Shown here piece after piece: positions 6,124 through 12,984 of a stretch of 12,984 bases of DNA (position 1 is the stretch's first letter; the number at the start of each line of letters is the position of its first letter). The translations under genes were made by a program, and so were the position numbers. The stretch is from JAVBPP01 sp031549535. GTDB lineage: Bacteria > Bacillota > Clostridia > Oscillospirales > Acutalibacteraceae. The notes beneath the pieces are model-generated. The model worked only from the letters and a program-made list of their open reading frames with translations, had not been told where the DNA came from and searched no databases. The stretch is from assembly GCA_031549535.1 (NCBI GenBank), contig JAVBPP010000008.1, forward strand, positions 1-12,984, read 5' to 3'.

Positions 6124-6696
6124 TTATGCATCCTTTTCCTTAATAAACAAGCTCTTGCGGTCAACCTTATATTCCTTAAATTTAAACAGCATAATCATCT
6201 CTTCGATAAAGCACAATTGAATCAAACCGGCGCAGAACAGCAACCAAGGCGCGGGAAAATTTTTCGTAATCACCGAAATGGGAATGGTAAAGAACAGGAT
6301 ATTCCCGGCCACTTTGTTTGCAATCGTATGAATACCGTTAAACTGCCCAAATTTCACGCGTGTGATGCAGGCGTTGCAGGTTTTGTGCAAAACGAGGAAC
6401 ACAATCCAATACACAAGAAAACGGTAAATCGGCTGAGCCCAAAGAGGCTTGAGTGGAATAATTAACAGCACGGAGACCAAAGAAGACAGGATAAAAGTTG
6501 TGTCGCCTACGCCGTCAATTTTTGCGCCAAGGTCCGATTCTACATGATATTTTCGCGCAAGGTAGCCGTCTAAAACATCGCTGAAGCCGCAAAGGAAGAA
6601 TAAAATCAAGAAAGCGACTGAGTTATTTCGCAGGAAAAACATTGCAATTGCCATAAAAAAACGAATTGTGGAGATGACGTTCGGCACATATTTCAT
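6124..6696 (-). CDS. CDP-alcohol phosphatidyltransferase family membrane protein
   Basis: Integral membrane enzyme that would transfer a phosphatidyl or related group from a CDP-linked donor to an alcohol in phospholipid or envelope lipid synthesis. The family signature is complete: D40-x2-D43-G44-x2-A47-R48-x8-G57-x3-D61-x3-D65, the two-metal site. An N-terminal PN and a later R (residues 5-12, PNVISTIR) resemble PgsA-type enzymes. About six hydrophobic segments are visible (roughly 10-22, 27-38, 67-81, 91-105, 130-144, 148-164). Its 190 residues are normal for the family. ATG 6696 has GGGAGA (6703-6708) 6 nt upstream. It is monocistronic with its own promoter and is clearly more AT-rich than the purL cluster. 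The alcohol substrate (glycerol-phosphate, inositol-phosphate, serine or other) cannot be assigned, so I give no gene symbol. Confidence 0.9.
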   Translation of the reverse strand: MKYVPNVISTIRFFMAIAMFFLRNNSVAFLILFFLCGFSDVLDGYLARKYHVESDLGAKIDGVGDTTFILSSLVSVLLIIPLKPLWAQPIYRFLVYWIVFLVLHKTCNACITRVKFGQFNGIHTIANKVAGNILFFTIPISVITKNFPAPWLLFCAGLIQLCFIEEMIMLFKFKEYKVDRKSLFIKEKDA

Positions 6697-6726
6697 GTTC
6701 TGTCTCCCATTTCAAATTCTACTCCT

Positions 6727-6755
6727 ATCATAAGGGAAAACGGCGAATTTGTCAA
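6727..6755 (-). promoter_or_regulatory. Sigma-A promoter for the CDP-alcohol phosphatidyltransferase gene
   Basis: On the minus strand, a perfect TTGACA -35 box (6755-6750) and TATGAT -10 box (6732-6727) are spaced by 17 bp. The predicted start near 6720 gives a leader of about 25 nt containing the ribosome binding site. The promoter lies within 45-72 bp of the metY stop, so this gene can be expressed independently of the upstream cluster. Confidence 0.82.
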
Positions 6756-6799
6756 CAAAAGGTCATTAAAATTTATGGAAGGCAACGAAAAAAACAAAA

Positions 6800-8077
6800 T
6801 TATTCACACTTCTCCAGCGCCTGCTCCAAATCCGCAAGAATATCCCCGGCGTTTTCGATGCCGACAGAAAGGCGAATCATGCCCTCGTCAATGCCGCAGG
6901 CGCGCAGCTCCTCTTCGCTGAGCTGGCTCTGGGTGGTGCTGGCGGGGTGGAGCAGAATGGTGCGCAAATCTGCCACATGGGTGGCAATCATCGCAAGGCG
7001 CACACTGTCCTGAAACTTGCCCGCGGCGGCTCTGCCGCCCTTTAAAATAAAGCTCACAACACCGCAGCTGCCGTTTGGCAGGTAACGTTGCGCAAGCGCG
7101 TGATAACGGTCGCCCGGCAGGCCGGGGTAGCTCACCGAGGCCACCTTGGGATGCTGCTGTAAAAACTGCGCAACGGCCAAGGCGTTTGCACAATGGCGCT
7201 CCATGCGCACGGCCAGGGTTTCAAGCCCCATGTTCAGCAAAAACGAGTTTTGCGGCGCGGGGATGGAGCCCAGGTCGCGCATCAATTGCACCACACACTT
7301 CGTGATATAGGCGGCCTTGCCAAAGGTTTTTGTGTAGCTCACGCCGCCGTAGGAGGGGTCGGGCGCAGTGAGACCCGGGTAGTTGCCGCCCTCCCAGTCA
7401 AAATTGCCGCTGTCCACAATGGCGCCGCCGATGCTTGTGGCGTGACCGTCCATGTACTTGGAGGTGGAGTGGACGACGATATCCGCGCCGTGGAGAAGGG
7501 GCTGGCAGTTCATGGGGGTGGGGAAGGTGTTATCCACAATCAGCGGCACGCCGTGCGTATGCGCAAGGCAGGCAAAACGCGCGATATCCAGCACCACGAG
7601 GGTGGGGTTGGAGAGTGTCTCCGCAAACAACGCGCGGGTATTGGGGCGGAAGGCCGCGTTCCATTCCTCGTCTCCCGCGTCCGGGTGCAAAAAGGTGGTT
7701 TCAATGCCCATGCGCTTCATGGTGACGGAAAGCAGGTTGTAGGTTCCGCCGTAAATGGCACAGGAGGCCACGATATGGTCGCCTGCGGAGCAGATGTTAA
7801 ACAGGGAGAAAAAGCTCGCCGCCTGGCCGGAACAGGTTAAAACAGCTGCCGCTCCGCCCTCCAGCGCGCAGATTTTTGCCGCGACGGAGTCGTTGGTGGG
7901 GTTGGCAAGACGGGTGTAAAAATAGCCGGAGGCTTCCAGCGCAAAGAGCTTTGCCATCTCCTCGCTGCTCTCGTATTTATAGGTGGTGCTTTGCACGATG
8001 GGCAGGGTGCGCGGCTCGCCGTTTTTCGGCTGGTAGCCTGCCTGCACACATTTGGTATCCAGATTATATTCTGCCAT
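6800..8077 (-). CDS. metY: O-acetylhomoserine aminocarboxypropyltransferase (O-acetylhomoserine sulfhydrylase) MetY
   Basis: PLP enzyme of the Cys/Met metabolism family that makes homocysteine from O-acetylhomoserine and sulfide. Its 425 residues match MetY (about 425-430), longer than MetB/MetC-type relatives (about 380-400). Visible features: YTRLANPT (54-61) with cofactor phosphate-contacting Y54 and R56, SGQAA (83-87), VDNTF with D182 for the pyridine nitrogen, the PLP lysine K207 in HSTSKYMDGH, and R402 in IRLSVGIEN for the substrate carboxylate. The insert around 225-260 (DWEGGNYPGLTAPDPSYGG) is typical of MetY. ATG 8077 has GGAAAGGA (8085-8092) 7 nt upstream, within the 20-bp gap after the apgM-like gene, so the two are very likely one transcript. 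No hairpin terminator is seen after the stop, only a T-rich run on the sense strand. Cysteine synthase side activity is possible. Confidence 0.93.
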   Translation of the reverse strand: MAEYNLDTKCVQAGYQPKNGEPRTLPIVQSTTYKYESSEEMAKLFALEASGYFYTRLANPTNDSVAAKICALEGGAAAVLTCSGQAASFFSLFNICSAGDHIVASCAIYGGTYNLLSVTMKRMGIETTFLHPDAGDEEWNAAFRPNTRALFAETLSNPTLVVLDIARFACLAHTHGVPLIVDNTFPTPMNCQPLLHGADIVVHSTSKYMDGHATSIGGAIVDSGNFDWEGGNYPGLTAPDPSYGGVSYTKTFGKAAYITKCVVQLMRDLGSIPAPQNSFLLNMGLETLAVRMERHCANALAVAQFLQQHPKVASVSYPGLPGDRYHALAQRYLPNGSCGVVSFILKGGRAAAGKFQDSVRLAMIATHVADLRTILLHPASTTQSQLSEEELRACGIDEGMIRLSVGIENAGDILADLEQALEKCE

Positions 8078-8097
8078 AATTATGTCCTTTCCGGGCG

Positions 8098-9309
8098 TCA
8101 GGTGTCCAAAAAATGGCGCATAAGACTGTGCCCGATTGTAATGAGCTTACCTGTTCCGGCGGCGCTGTTTTCGTTGATGGAGCAAATGCCGCTCTCGACA
8201 GGCTTGCTTTTTTGATAAATCAGATAGGGGACGGGGTCTGAGGCGTGTGTGCCCGTCACGATGGGCGTGGGGTGATCCGGCAGTATCATCAGCCTGTAGT
8301 CGTCCTGCGTCTCCAGGTAAGAAAGCAGAACCGGCAGCACCAGCTCGTCTATGAGCTCAATGGAACGCAGCTTGTTTTCCGGCTCGTTGCGGTGGCCGCA
8401 TTCGTCCGGAGCCTCAATGTGCAGATAGACCAAATCCTGCCCGCTTTGCCATTCCCGAACGGCCGCCTCGGCCTTGCCCGCGAAATTGGTGTCCAGGTAA
8501 CCGGTTGCGCCGGGCACCGACGGCGTGCGCATGCCCGCGCAGATGCCGATGCCCTTGAGCAGGTCAACCGCGGAAATGATGCTGCCCTTTACGCCATAGA
8601 GCTTTTCAAACGCGGGCAGGGCGGGGCGCTTGCCCTCCCCCCAAAGCCAAATGGCATTGGCGGGTTTTTCGCCCCTTGCGCTGCGCAGCCGGTTGACCGG
8701 GTGACAGGAGAGCAGCTTGACGCTCTCCTCCATCATTTCTAGCAAAATTTTGGCGTTGCCGTGCTGCGAAAGGTATCGGCCGATGCAGCGCCCGGAGATA
8801 TCGTGCGGCGGCGTCATATGCCCCAAATCCGTTGTGCCGCCGTGGTGAATCAGGCAGTGGCGGTAGCTTACGCCGGAATAAAAATGAAAGCTGTCGCTGC
8901 CGAAATGCGTCTGCACGGCTGCAATCAGTTCGGCGGCTTCCTCTGATGAAATGTCACCCGCCGAATAATCCAACATGGTTTTCTCACGGTAAGCGGCCTC
9001 TTCGCTGAGGGTTACGAGGTTACAGCGCAGGGCGATGTCGTCATCCCCCATGGTTACACCCATGCTTACCGCTTCCAGCGGGGAGCGGCCGGTATAGTAC
9101 AGCGCCGGGTCATAGCCCAAAACGCTTAGGTTTGCAATATCGCTGCCGGGTTTCATCCCCGGGGCGACTGTTTGCACCAAACCGACCTCGCCCCGCTGCG
9201 ACATTCGGTCAAACACCGGCTTGTGCGCTTTCTCCATCGGCGTTTTCATCCCCAGCGCGGGTACGGGATAATCCGCCATGCCGTCATATAATACAATTGC
9301 GTATTTCAT
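8098..9309 (-). CDS. apgM: ApgM-like alkaline-phosphatase-superfamily enzyme: cofactor-independent phosphoglycerate mutase or proposed homoserine kinase
   Basis: 403 residues of the archaeal-type (ApgM) phosphoglycerate mutase family. Metal and nucleophile positions are present: D9 in LYDGMADYP, S56-D57 in PGSDIANLSVLGYDP, D302 and H306 in EAPDECGH, D345-H346 in LPDHPTP, and H355 in THASDPVP. The stretches WLWGEGKRP (221-229) and ISAVDLLKGIG (245-255) are typical of the bacterial subgroup modelled as proposed homoserine kinase (TIGR02535), often found beside threonine or methionine genes. The neighbouring metY uses a homoserine derivative, which fits homoserine phosphorylation for threonine synthesis; a glycolytic mutase role remains possible. 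I start at ATG 9309 because homologues begin MKYAIVLYDG and GGTGAT lies just upstream; an in-frame GTG at 9318 would add three residues. It begins 11 bp after the purL stop and is probably translated from the same message. Confidence 0.88.
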   Translation of the reverse strand: MKYAIVLYDGMADYPVPALGMKTPMEKAHKPVFDRMSQRGEVGLVQTVAPGMKPGSDIANLSVLGYDPALYYTGRSPLEAVSMGVTMGDDDIALRCNLVTLSEEAAYREKTMLDYSAGDISSEEAAELIAAVQTHFGSDSFHFYSGVSYRHCLIHHGGTTDLGHMTPPHDISGRCIGRYLSQHGNAKILLEMMEESVKLLSCHPVNRLRSARGEKPANAIWLWGEGKRPALPAFEKLYGVKGSIISAVDLLKGIGICAGMRTPSVPGATGYLDTNFAGKAEAAVREWQSGQDLVYLHIEAPDECGHRNEPENKLRSIELIDELVLPVLLSYLETQDDYRLMILPDHPTPIVTGTHASDPVPYLIYQKSKPVESGICSINENSAAGTGKLITIGHSLMRHFLDT

Positions 9310-9320
9310 TACAATCACCG

Positions 9321-12300
9321 CTATTTAAAATAATGAACCCCTGCTTCAAAAATATGCTGATCCTTCTCGAACGGTACATTTTTACAGACATTTGCGCCCT
9401 GCCGCTCACTGTGTGCCATTTTGCCCAGCACGCGTCCGTCCGGGCTGGTGATGCCCTCAATTGCCCAGGCGGAGCCGTTGGGGTTATAGGGCATTGCGGC
9501 GCAAGGGGTGCCGCTCAAATCCACATACTGCGTGGCAATCTGCCCGTTCGCCAGCAGGCGCTCCAACGCGGCATCGTCCGCCGCGAAACGGCCTTCACCG
9601 TGAGAAACCGGGACGGCATGCACATCCCCGGCATGCACGAAGGAGAGCCAGGGGGATGTTACGCTTGTGACGCGGGTATAGGCCATCTGTGAGACGTGGC
9701 GGCCGATGTTGTTAAAGGTCAGGGTCGGGTCGTTTTCCGCCGTATCGCGGATTTCACCGTAGGGTAGCAGGCCTGTCTTAATCAGCGCCTGGAAGCCGTT
9801 GCAGATGCCCAAAGCCAAGCCGTCACGCTGCTGCAACAGCCTGGTTACCGCGTCCTTGATGCGCGCGTTGCGCAGCACGGTGGCAATAAATTTGCCCGAG
9901 CCCTCCGGCTCGTCGCCCGCGCTGAAACCGCCGGGCAGCATTAGAATCTGCGCGTTGTCAATCGCCCCGGCAAAGGCGGCGGTGCTTTCCTCAATATCCT
10001 GCGGCGTTAGGTTGCGCAGCACAAAAATTTCTGCGTCCGCACCCGCGCGGCGGAAGGCACGCGCCGTGTCATATTCACAGTTTGTGCCGGGGAAGGCGGG
10101 AATAATCACACGCGGCTTTGCGATTTTAAGGGCAGGCGAAGCTGTGCCGCGTACGGTTTGCAGGGGGATATCGCGCATCTGAGAGCTGGGTTGCGCAGAA
10201 GTGGGGAACACCGGCTCCAGCGTGCCGCAAAACGCCTTGCAGAGGCTTTCGCCGGGGAGCGTTTTGCCCGCTATGCTAAAGTTGTTTTCTGAAAGGATGG
10301 TGCCAAGCTCCGTGCAGGCAAAGCCCGCAAAGGCCGCCGGGTCATCCGCCTCCACCACAAAGGAGCCGACCAGGGGCGCAAATAAGCTCTCGCGGGAAAG
10401 GCCGTCCGCAAAGCGAAAGCCAAAGCCCTCGCCAAAGCATTGCTTGCAGACGCAGGCCGCGGCCCCGCCCTCTTTCACAACGCCCGCGCTCAGCGCCTTG
10501 CCGCTGCGGATTGCGGCGGAAACTGTGTCAAACAGCGCGGAGGCTTTTGCAAAATCCGGCAGCAGACTGCTTGCGTCTACGGGCAGCTGTACCAGATATA
10601 CATGAGAACCGGCCTTTTTAAACGCGGCGGAAACCGTTTGGGAGGCCTTGGTCATGCCCACCGCAAAGCAAACAAGAGTGGGCGGAACGTCCAACTCATC
10701 GAACGAGCCGGACATGCTGTCCTTGCCGCCGATGGCCGGGACGCCAAAGCCCAGCTGCGCGGTCAGTGCGCCGAGCAGGGCCGCGGCGGGCTTGCCCCAG
10801 CGCTCCGGCACATCGCGCAGGCGCTCAAAATATTCCTGCAGCGTCAGGCGGCATTTGCGGGCGTCACCGCCGACAGAAGCAATTTTCGCAAGCGCCTCTG
10901 TCACAGCATAGGCTGCGCCGTGGAAGGGGCTCCATTTGGAAAGCCCCGGAATAAAGCCGTAGCTCATTAAGCTCGCGTCGTCCGTTTCGCCCATACCCAC
11001 GGGCAACAGGGCGCACATAAGCTCCTCCGGCGTGAGCTGGTGTTTGCCCGCAAAGGGCATGAACACACTGGACGCGCCGATGCTCGCGTCAAAACGCTCG
11101 CTCAAGCCTTTTTGGGAGGCAACCTCCAGGCGCGCGAGGTTCGCCTCCAAAGCCCTGTCAAGGGGCAGCTGCGCCAGGGCTTCCGGAACAGCTGTGCGGT
11201 AGCACTGCGCCGGGTCAGCGGCGCTTATGCGCGCCTTGGCCTGCTGCGTTACGCCGTTTGTATCCAAAAAAGAACGGCTGATATCCACGATGGTATCACC
11301 CTGCCAATGCATCACAAGGCGCGGGTTTTCCGTAACGGTGGCAACGCGCACCACCTCCAGATTCTCTTGCCCGGCCAGGGCAATAAAGGCCTCGCAGTCC
11401 GCTTCATTCAGCACAACGGCCATGCGCTCCTGCGATTCCGAGATGGCAAGCTCCGTGCCGCCCAGACCCTCATACTTTTTGAGGACATTGTCCAGCTCAA
11501 TCGAAAGCCCGGCCGCCAGCTCGCCAATGGCAACGCAAACGCCGCCCGCGCCAAAATCGTTGCAGCGTTTAATCAGCTTAGCCGCCTGCGGGTTGCGGAA
11601 CAGGCGCTGCAGCTTGCGTTCCGTGGGTGGGTTACCCTTTTGCACCTCTGCGCCGCAGGTCTCAATCGAGCTGCTGGTATGCGCTTTGGAGGAGCCGGTT
11701 GCGCCGCCGCAGCCATCGCGCCCCGTTCTGCCGCCGAGCATGAGCACCACATCGCCCGGCTGCGGCACCTCGCGCCGCACGTTCGCCCGGGGGGAGGCAC
11801 CCAGCACCGCACCGATTTCCATGCGCTTGGCGGTGTAGCCCGCGTCATATAATTCCACGACCTGCCCGGTGGCAAGGCCGATTTGGTTGCCGTAGGAGGA
11901 ATAGCCGTGCGCCGCTTCGGTGGAAATCTTTTTCTGCGGCAGCTTGCCCGCCATGGTCTGTTCAAACGGGGTGAGCACATTGCCCGCGCCCGTGACGCGC
12001 ATGGCTTGATAGACATAGGCGCGGCCGGAGAGCGGGTCGCGTATCGCGCCGCCCAGGCAGGTTGCCGCGCCGCCGAAGGGCTCAATTTCTGTTGGGTGAT
12101 TGTGGGTTTCATTTTTAAACTGCAGCAGCCAATCCTGCTCTGTGCCGTCTACAGTAATCCTAACATGGATGGAGCAGGCGTTGATTTCCTCGCTCTCGTC
12201 CAAATCATCGGCCAAGCCCTGTTTTTTCAGCAGCTTTGTGCCGATGGTTGCCATATCCATCAAGCAGACGGGCTTTTGCCTGTCTCCATACAGCTCGCTG

Positions 12301-12984
12301 CGCGCCCTGAGATACGAGCTGAGCGCGTCCTCCAGCGCGGCGGAAAGGAGGCCGGGCTCCACGGTCAATTCCGTCAACTCTGTCAAAAACGTGGTATGGC
12401 GGCAATGGTCTGACCAATAGGTGTCAATCACACGCAGCTCCGTTTCGCTCGGGTCGCGCCCCTCCTGCTTAAAATAATCGCGGCAGAAGCACAAATCGGC
12501 GGCTGTCATGGCAAAGCCCTGTTCGGCGTGGTATTGGGTGATATCCGCGTCCGTCCACTGTGTCAAGCCGGCAATGAGCGGCACGGGCTCCGGCCGAGGC
12601 AGCTGCATGGCAAGGCTCTGCGGCAATTCCATGGCCGCAAGGCGAGCCTCCACGGGGTTCACCAGGTATTTTTGCACTTGCCGCACCAGCTCCGGGCTGA
12701 TGGCGCCGGAAAGGGCATACACCCGCGCGGATTGCACCAGAGGCCGCTCGCCCCCGGTTAACAGCGCAACGCACTGCGCGGCGGAATCCGCACGCTGGTC
12801 GTACTGTCCAGGCAGAAACTCCACTGCAAAGACGGTGTCAGCAGCAGGGATCGCGTCCACAATTTGGTCTACCATCGGCTCACTGAACACCGTCTCGCAG
12901 CACTGCAAAAACAGCTTTTGCTCAATGTTCTCCACGTCGTACCGGTTGAGAATGCGAAGCGCCTTCACACTTTGAATGCCCAAA
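9321..12984 (-). CDS. purL: Phosphoribosylformylglycinamidine synthase, single-chain clostridial type (PurL with fused glutaminase), 5'-truncated
   Basis: Fourth step of de novo purine synthesis: FGAR + glutamine + ATP to FGAM. About 1220 residues are visible; the family is about 1240, so some 20-40 N-terminal residues lie beyond the window. The apparent TTG at 12983 is internal, since the visible chain opens with the conserved ALRILNRYDVENI block. Order, numbering from that TTG: PurS-like region (about 1-110); linker and first synthetase half with YWSDHCRHTTF (189-199), ETHNHPTEIEPFGG (292-305) and GGRTGRDGCGGATG (417-430); second half with GGDARKC and PAIGGKDSMSGSF; class I glutaminase from about 956, with PGGFSAGD, nucleophile C1061 in LGICNGFQ, and H1191/E1193 in MAHSER. 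In many Firmicutes these are separate PurS, PurL and PurQ proteins; the fused form fits Clostridia. First visible gene of a purL-apgM-metY unit; its promoter and any purine riboswitch would be outside the window. Confidence 0.96.
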   Translation of the reverse strand, partial: LGIQSVKALRILNRYDVENIEQKLFLQCCETVFSEPMVDQIVDAIPAADTVFAVEFLPGQYDQRADSAAQCVALLTGGERPLVQSARVYALSGAISPELVRQVQKYLVNPVEARLAAMELPQSLAMQLPRPEPVPLIAGLTQWTDADITQYHAEQGFAMTAADLCFCRDYFKQEGRDPSETELRVIDTYWSDHCRHTTFLTELTELTVEPGLLSAALEDALSSYLRARSELYGDRQKPVCLMDMATIGTKLLKKQGLADDLDESEEINACSIHVRITVDGTEQDWLLQFKNETHNHPTEIEPFGGAATCLGGAIRDPLSGRAYVYQAMRVTGAGNVLTPFEQTMAGKLPQKKISTEAAHGYSSYGNQIGLATGQVVELYDAGYTAKRMEIGAVLGASPRANVRREVPQPGDVVLMLGGRTGRDGCGGATGSSKAHTSSSIETCGAEVQKGNPPTERKLQRLFRNPQAAKLIKRCNDFGAGGVCVAIGELAAGLSIELDNVLKKYEGLGGTELAISESQERMAVVLNEADCEAFIALAGQENLEVVRVATVTENPRLVMHWQGDTIVDISRSFLDTNGVTQQAKARISAADPAQCYRTAVPEALAQLPLDRALEANLARLEVASQKGLSERFDASIGASSVFMPFAGKHQLTPEELMCALLPVGMGETDDASLMSYGFIPGLSKWSPFHGAAYAVTEALAKIASVGGDARKCRLTLQEYFERLRDVPERWGKPAAALLGALTAQLGFGVPAIGGKDSMSGSFDELDVPPTLVCFAVGMTKASQTVSAAFKKAGSHVYLVQLPVDASSLLPDFAKASALFDTVSAAIRSGKALSAGVVKEGGAAACVCKQCFGEGFGFRFADGLSRESLFAPLVGSFVVEADDPAAFAGFACTELGTILSENNFSIAGKTLPGESLCKAFCGTLEPVFPTSAQPSSQMRDIPLQTVRGTASPALKIAKPRVIIPAFPGTNCEYDTARAFRRAGADAEIFVLRNLTPQDIEESTAAFAGAIDNAQILMLPGGFSAGDEPEGSGKFIATVLRNARIKDAVTRLLQQRDGLALGICNGFQALIKTGLLPYGEIRDTAENDPTLTFNNIGRHVSQMAYTRVTSVTSPWLSFVHAGDVHAVPVSHGEGRFAADDAALERLLANGQIATQYVDLSGTPCAAMPYNPNGSAWAIEGITSPDGRVLGKMAHSERQGANVCKNVPFEKDQHIFEAGVHYFK

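Noticed and set aside
6073..6465. 130-codon plus-strand open frame overlapping the terminator and the CDP-alcohol phosphatidyltransferase gene
   Set aside because: Its start lies inside the terminator hairpin and most of it is antisense to a membrane protein gene with a full catalytic motif.
7193..7840. 215-codon plus-strand open frame opposite metY
   Set aside because: It is a shadow frame of a well-conserved PLP enzyme on the minus strand; the translation resembles no family I know.
9461..12975. Many long plus-strand open frames opposite purL (for example 10440-10970, 11040-11852, 12508-12975)
   Set aside because: They are antisense shadows of a highly conserved GC-rich gene, with low-complexity translations, no recognisable domains and no promoter or terminator of their own.
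1..12984. CRISPR array, tRNA, rRNA, phage or defence genes
   Set aside because: I saw no regularly spaced direct repeats, no cloverleaf or rRNA-like stretch, and no proteins resembling such systems.

Overview
The window looks like chromosome from a Gram-positive anaerobe of the Clostridia, probably an Oscillospirales/Ruminococcaceae-like gut or digester bacterium. The grounds are a single-chain, glutaminase-fused FGAM synthase of the clostridial type, consensus sigma-A promoters, strong AAGGAGG-type ribosome binding sites, and a GC-rich coding background interrupted by hairpin-forming intergenic repeats. The genus cannot be fixed from this sequence.

Layout. Positions 1-217 hold no gene I can support; they contain one end of a dispersed repeat and a terminator. 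A minus-strand secreted or membrane-anchored GH31 glycosidase (218-1930) diverges from a plus-strand rmlA-rmlC pair (2110-3682) that makes dTDP-sugar precursors. Between them are two well-formed, face-to-face sigma-A promoters. Positions 3683-4199 form a repeat island: an inverted pair of short GTAGGGGCG-type palindromes enclosing a 160-bp hairpin element, followed by a second, 105-bp hairpin element with the same termini that ends exactly at the Shine-Dalgarno sequence of the next gene. That gene (4200-6062) encodes an exported DUF4838 protein, probably glycan-related. It converges on a CDP-alcohol phosphatidyltransferase (6124-6696, minus) across a strong shared hairpin terminator. The rest (6800-12984, minus) is a tight purL > apgM-like > metY cluster with gaps of 11 and 20 bp; purL runs off the window end.

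How the genes fit together. The left half has a carbohydrate and envelope theme: two predicted extracytoplasmic glycan-related proteins, nucleotide-sugar synthesis and a phospholipid-type synthase. They are in separate transcription units, so this is not one pathway. The right half is core metabolism: de novo purine synthesis, an alkaline-phosphatase-superfamily enzyme of the phosphoglycerate mutase/proposed homoserine kinase type, and homocysteine synthesis by direct sulfhydrylation. The metY neighbour favours an amino-acid (homoserine branch) role for the middle gene.

I do not see a defence system, phage, CRISPR array, tRNA or rRNA. The least explained material is the family of inverted-repeat elements with AATACCAAT/ATTGGTAT termini and the palindromic repeats around them.
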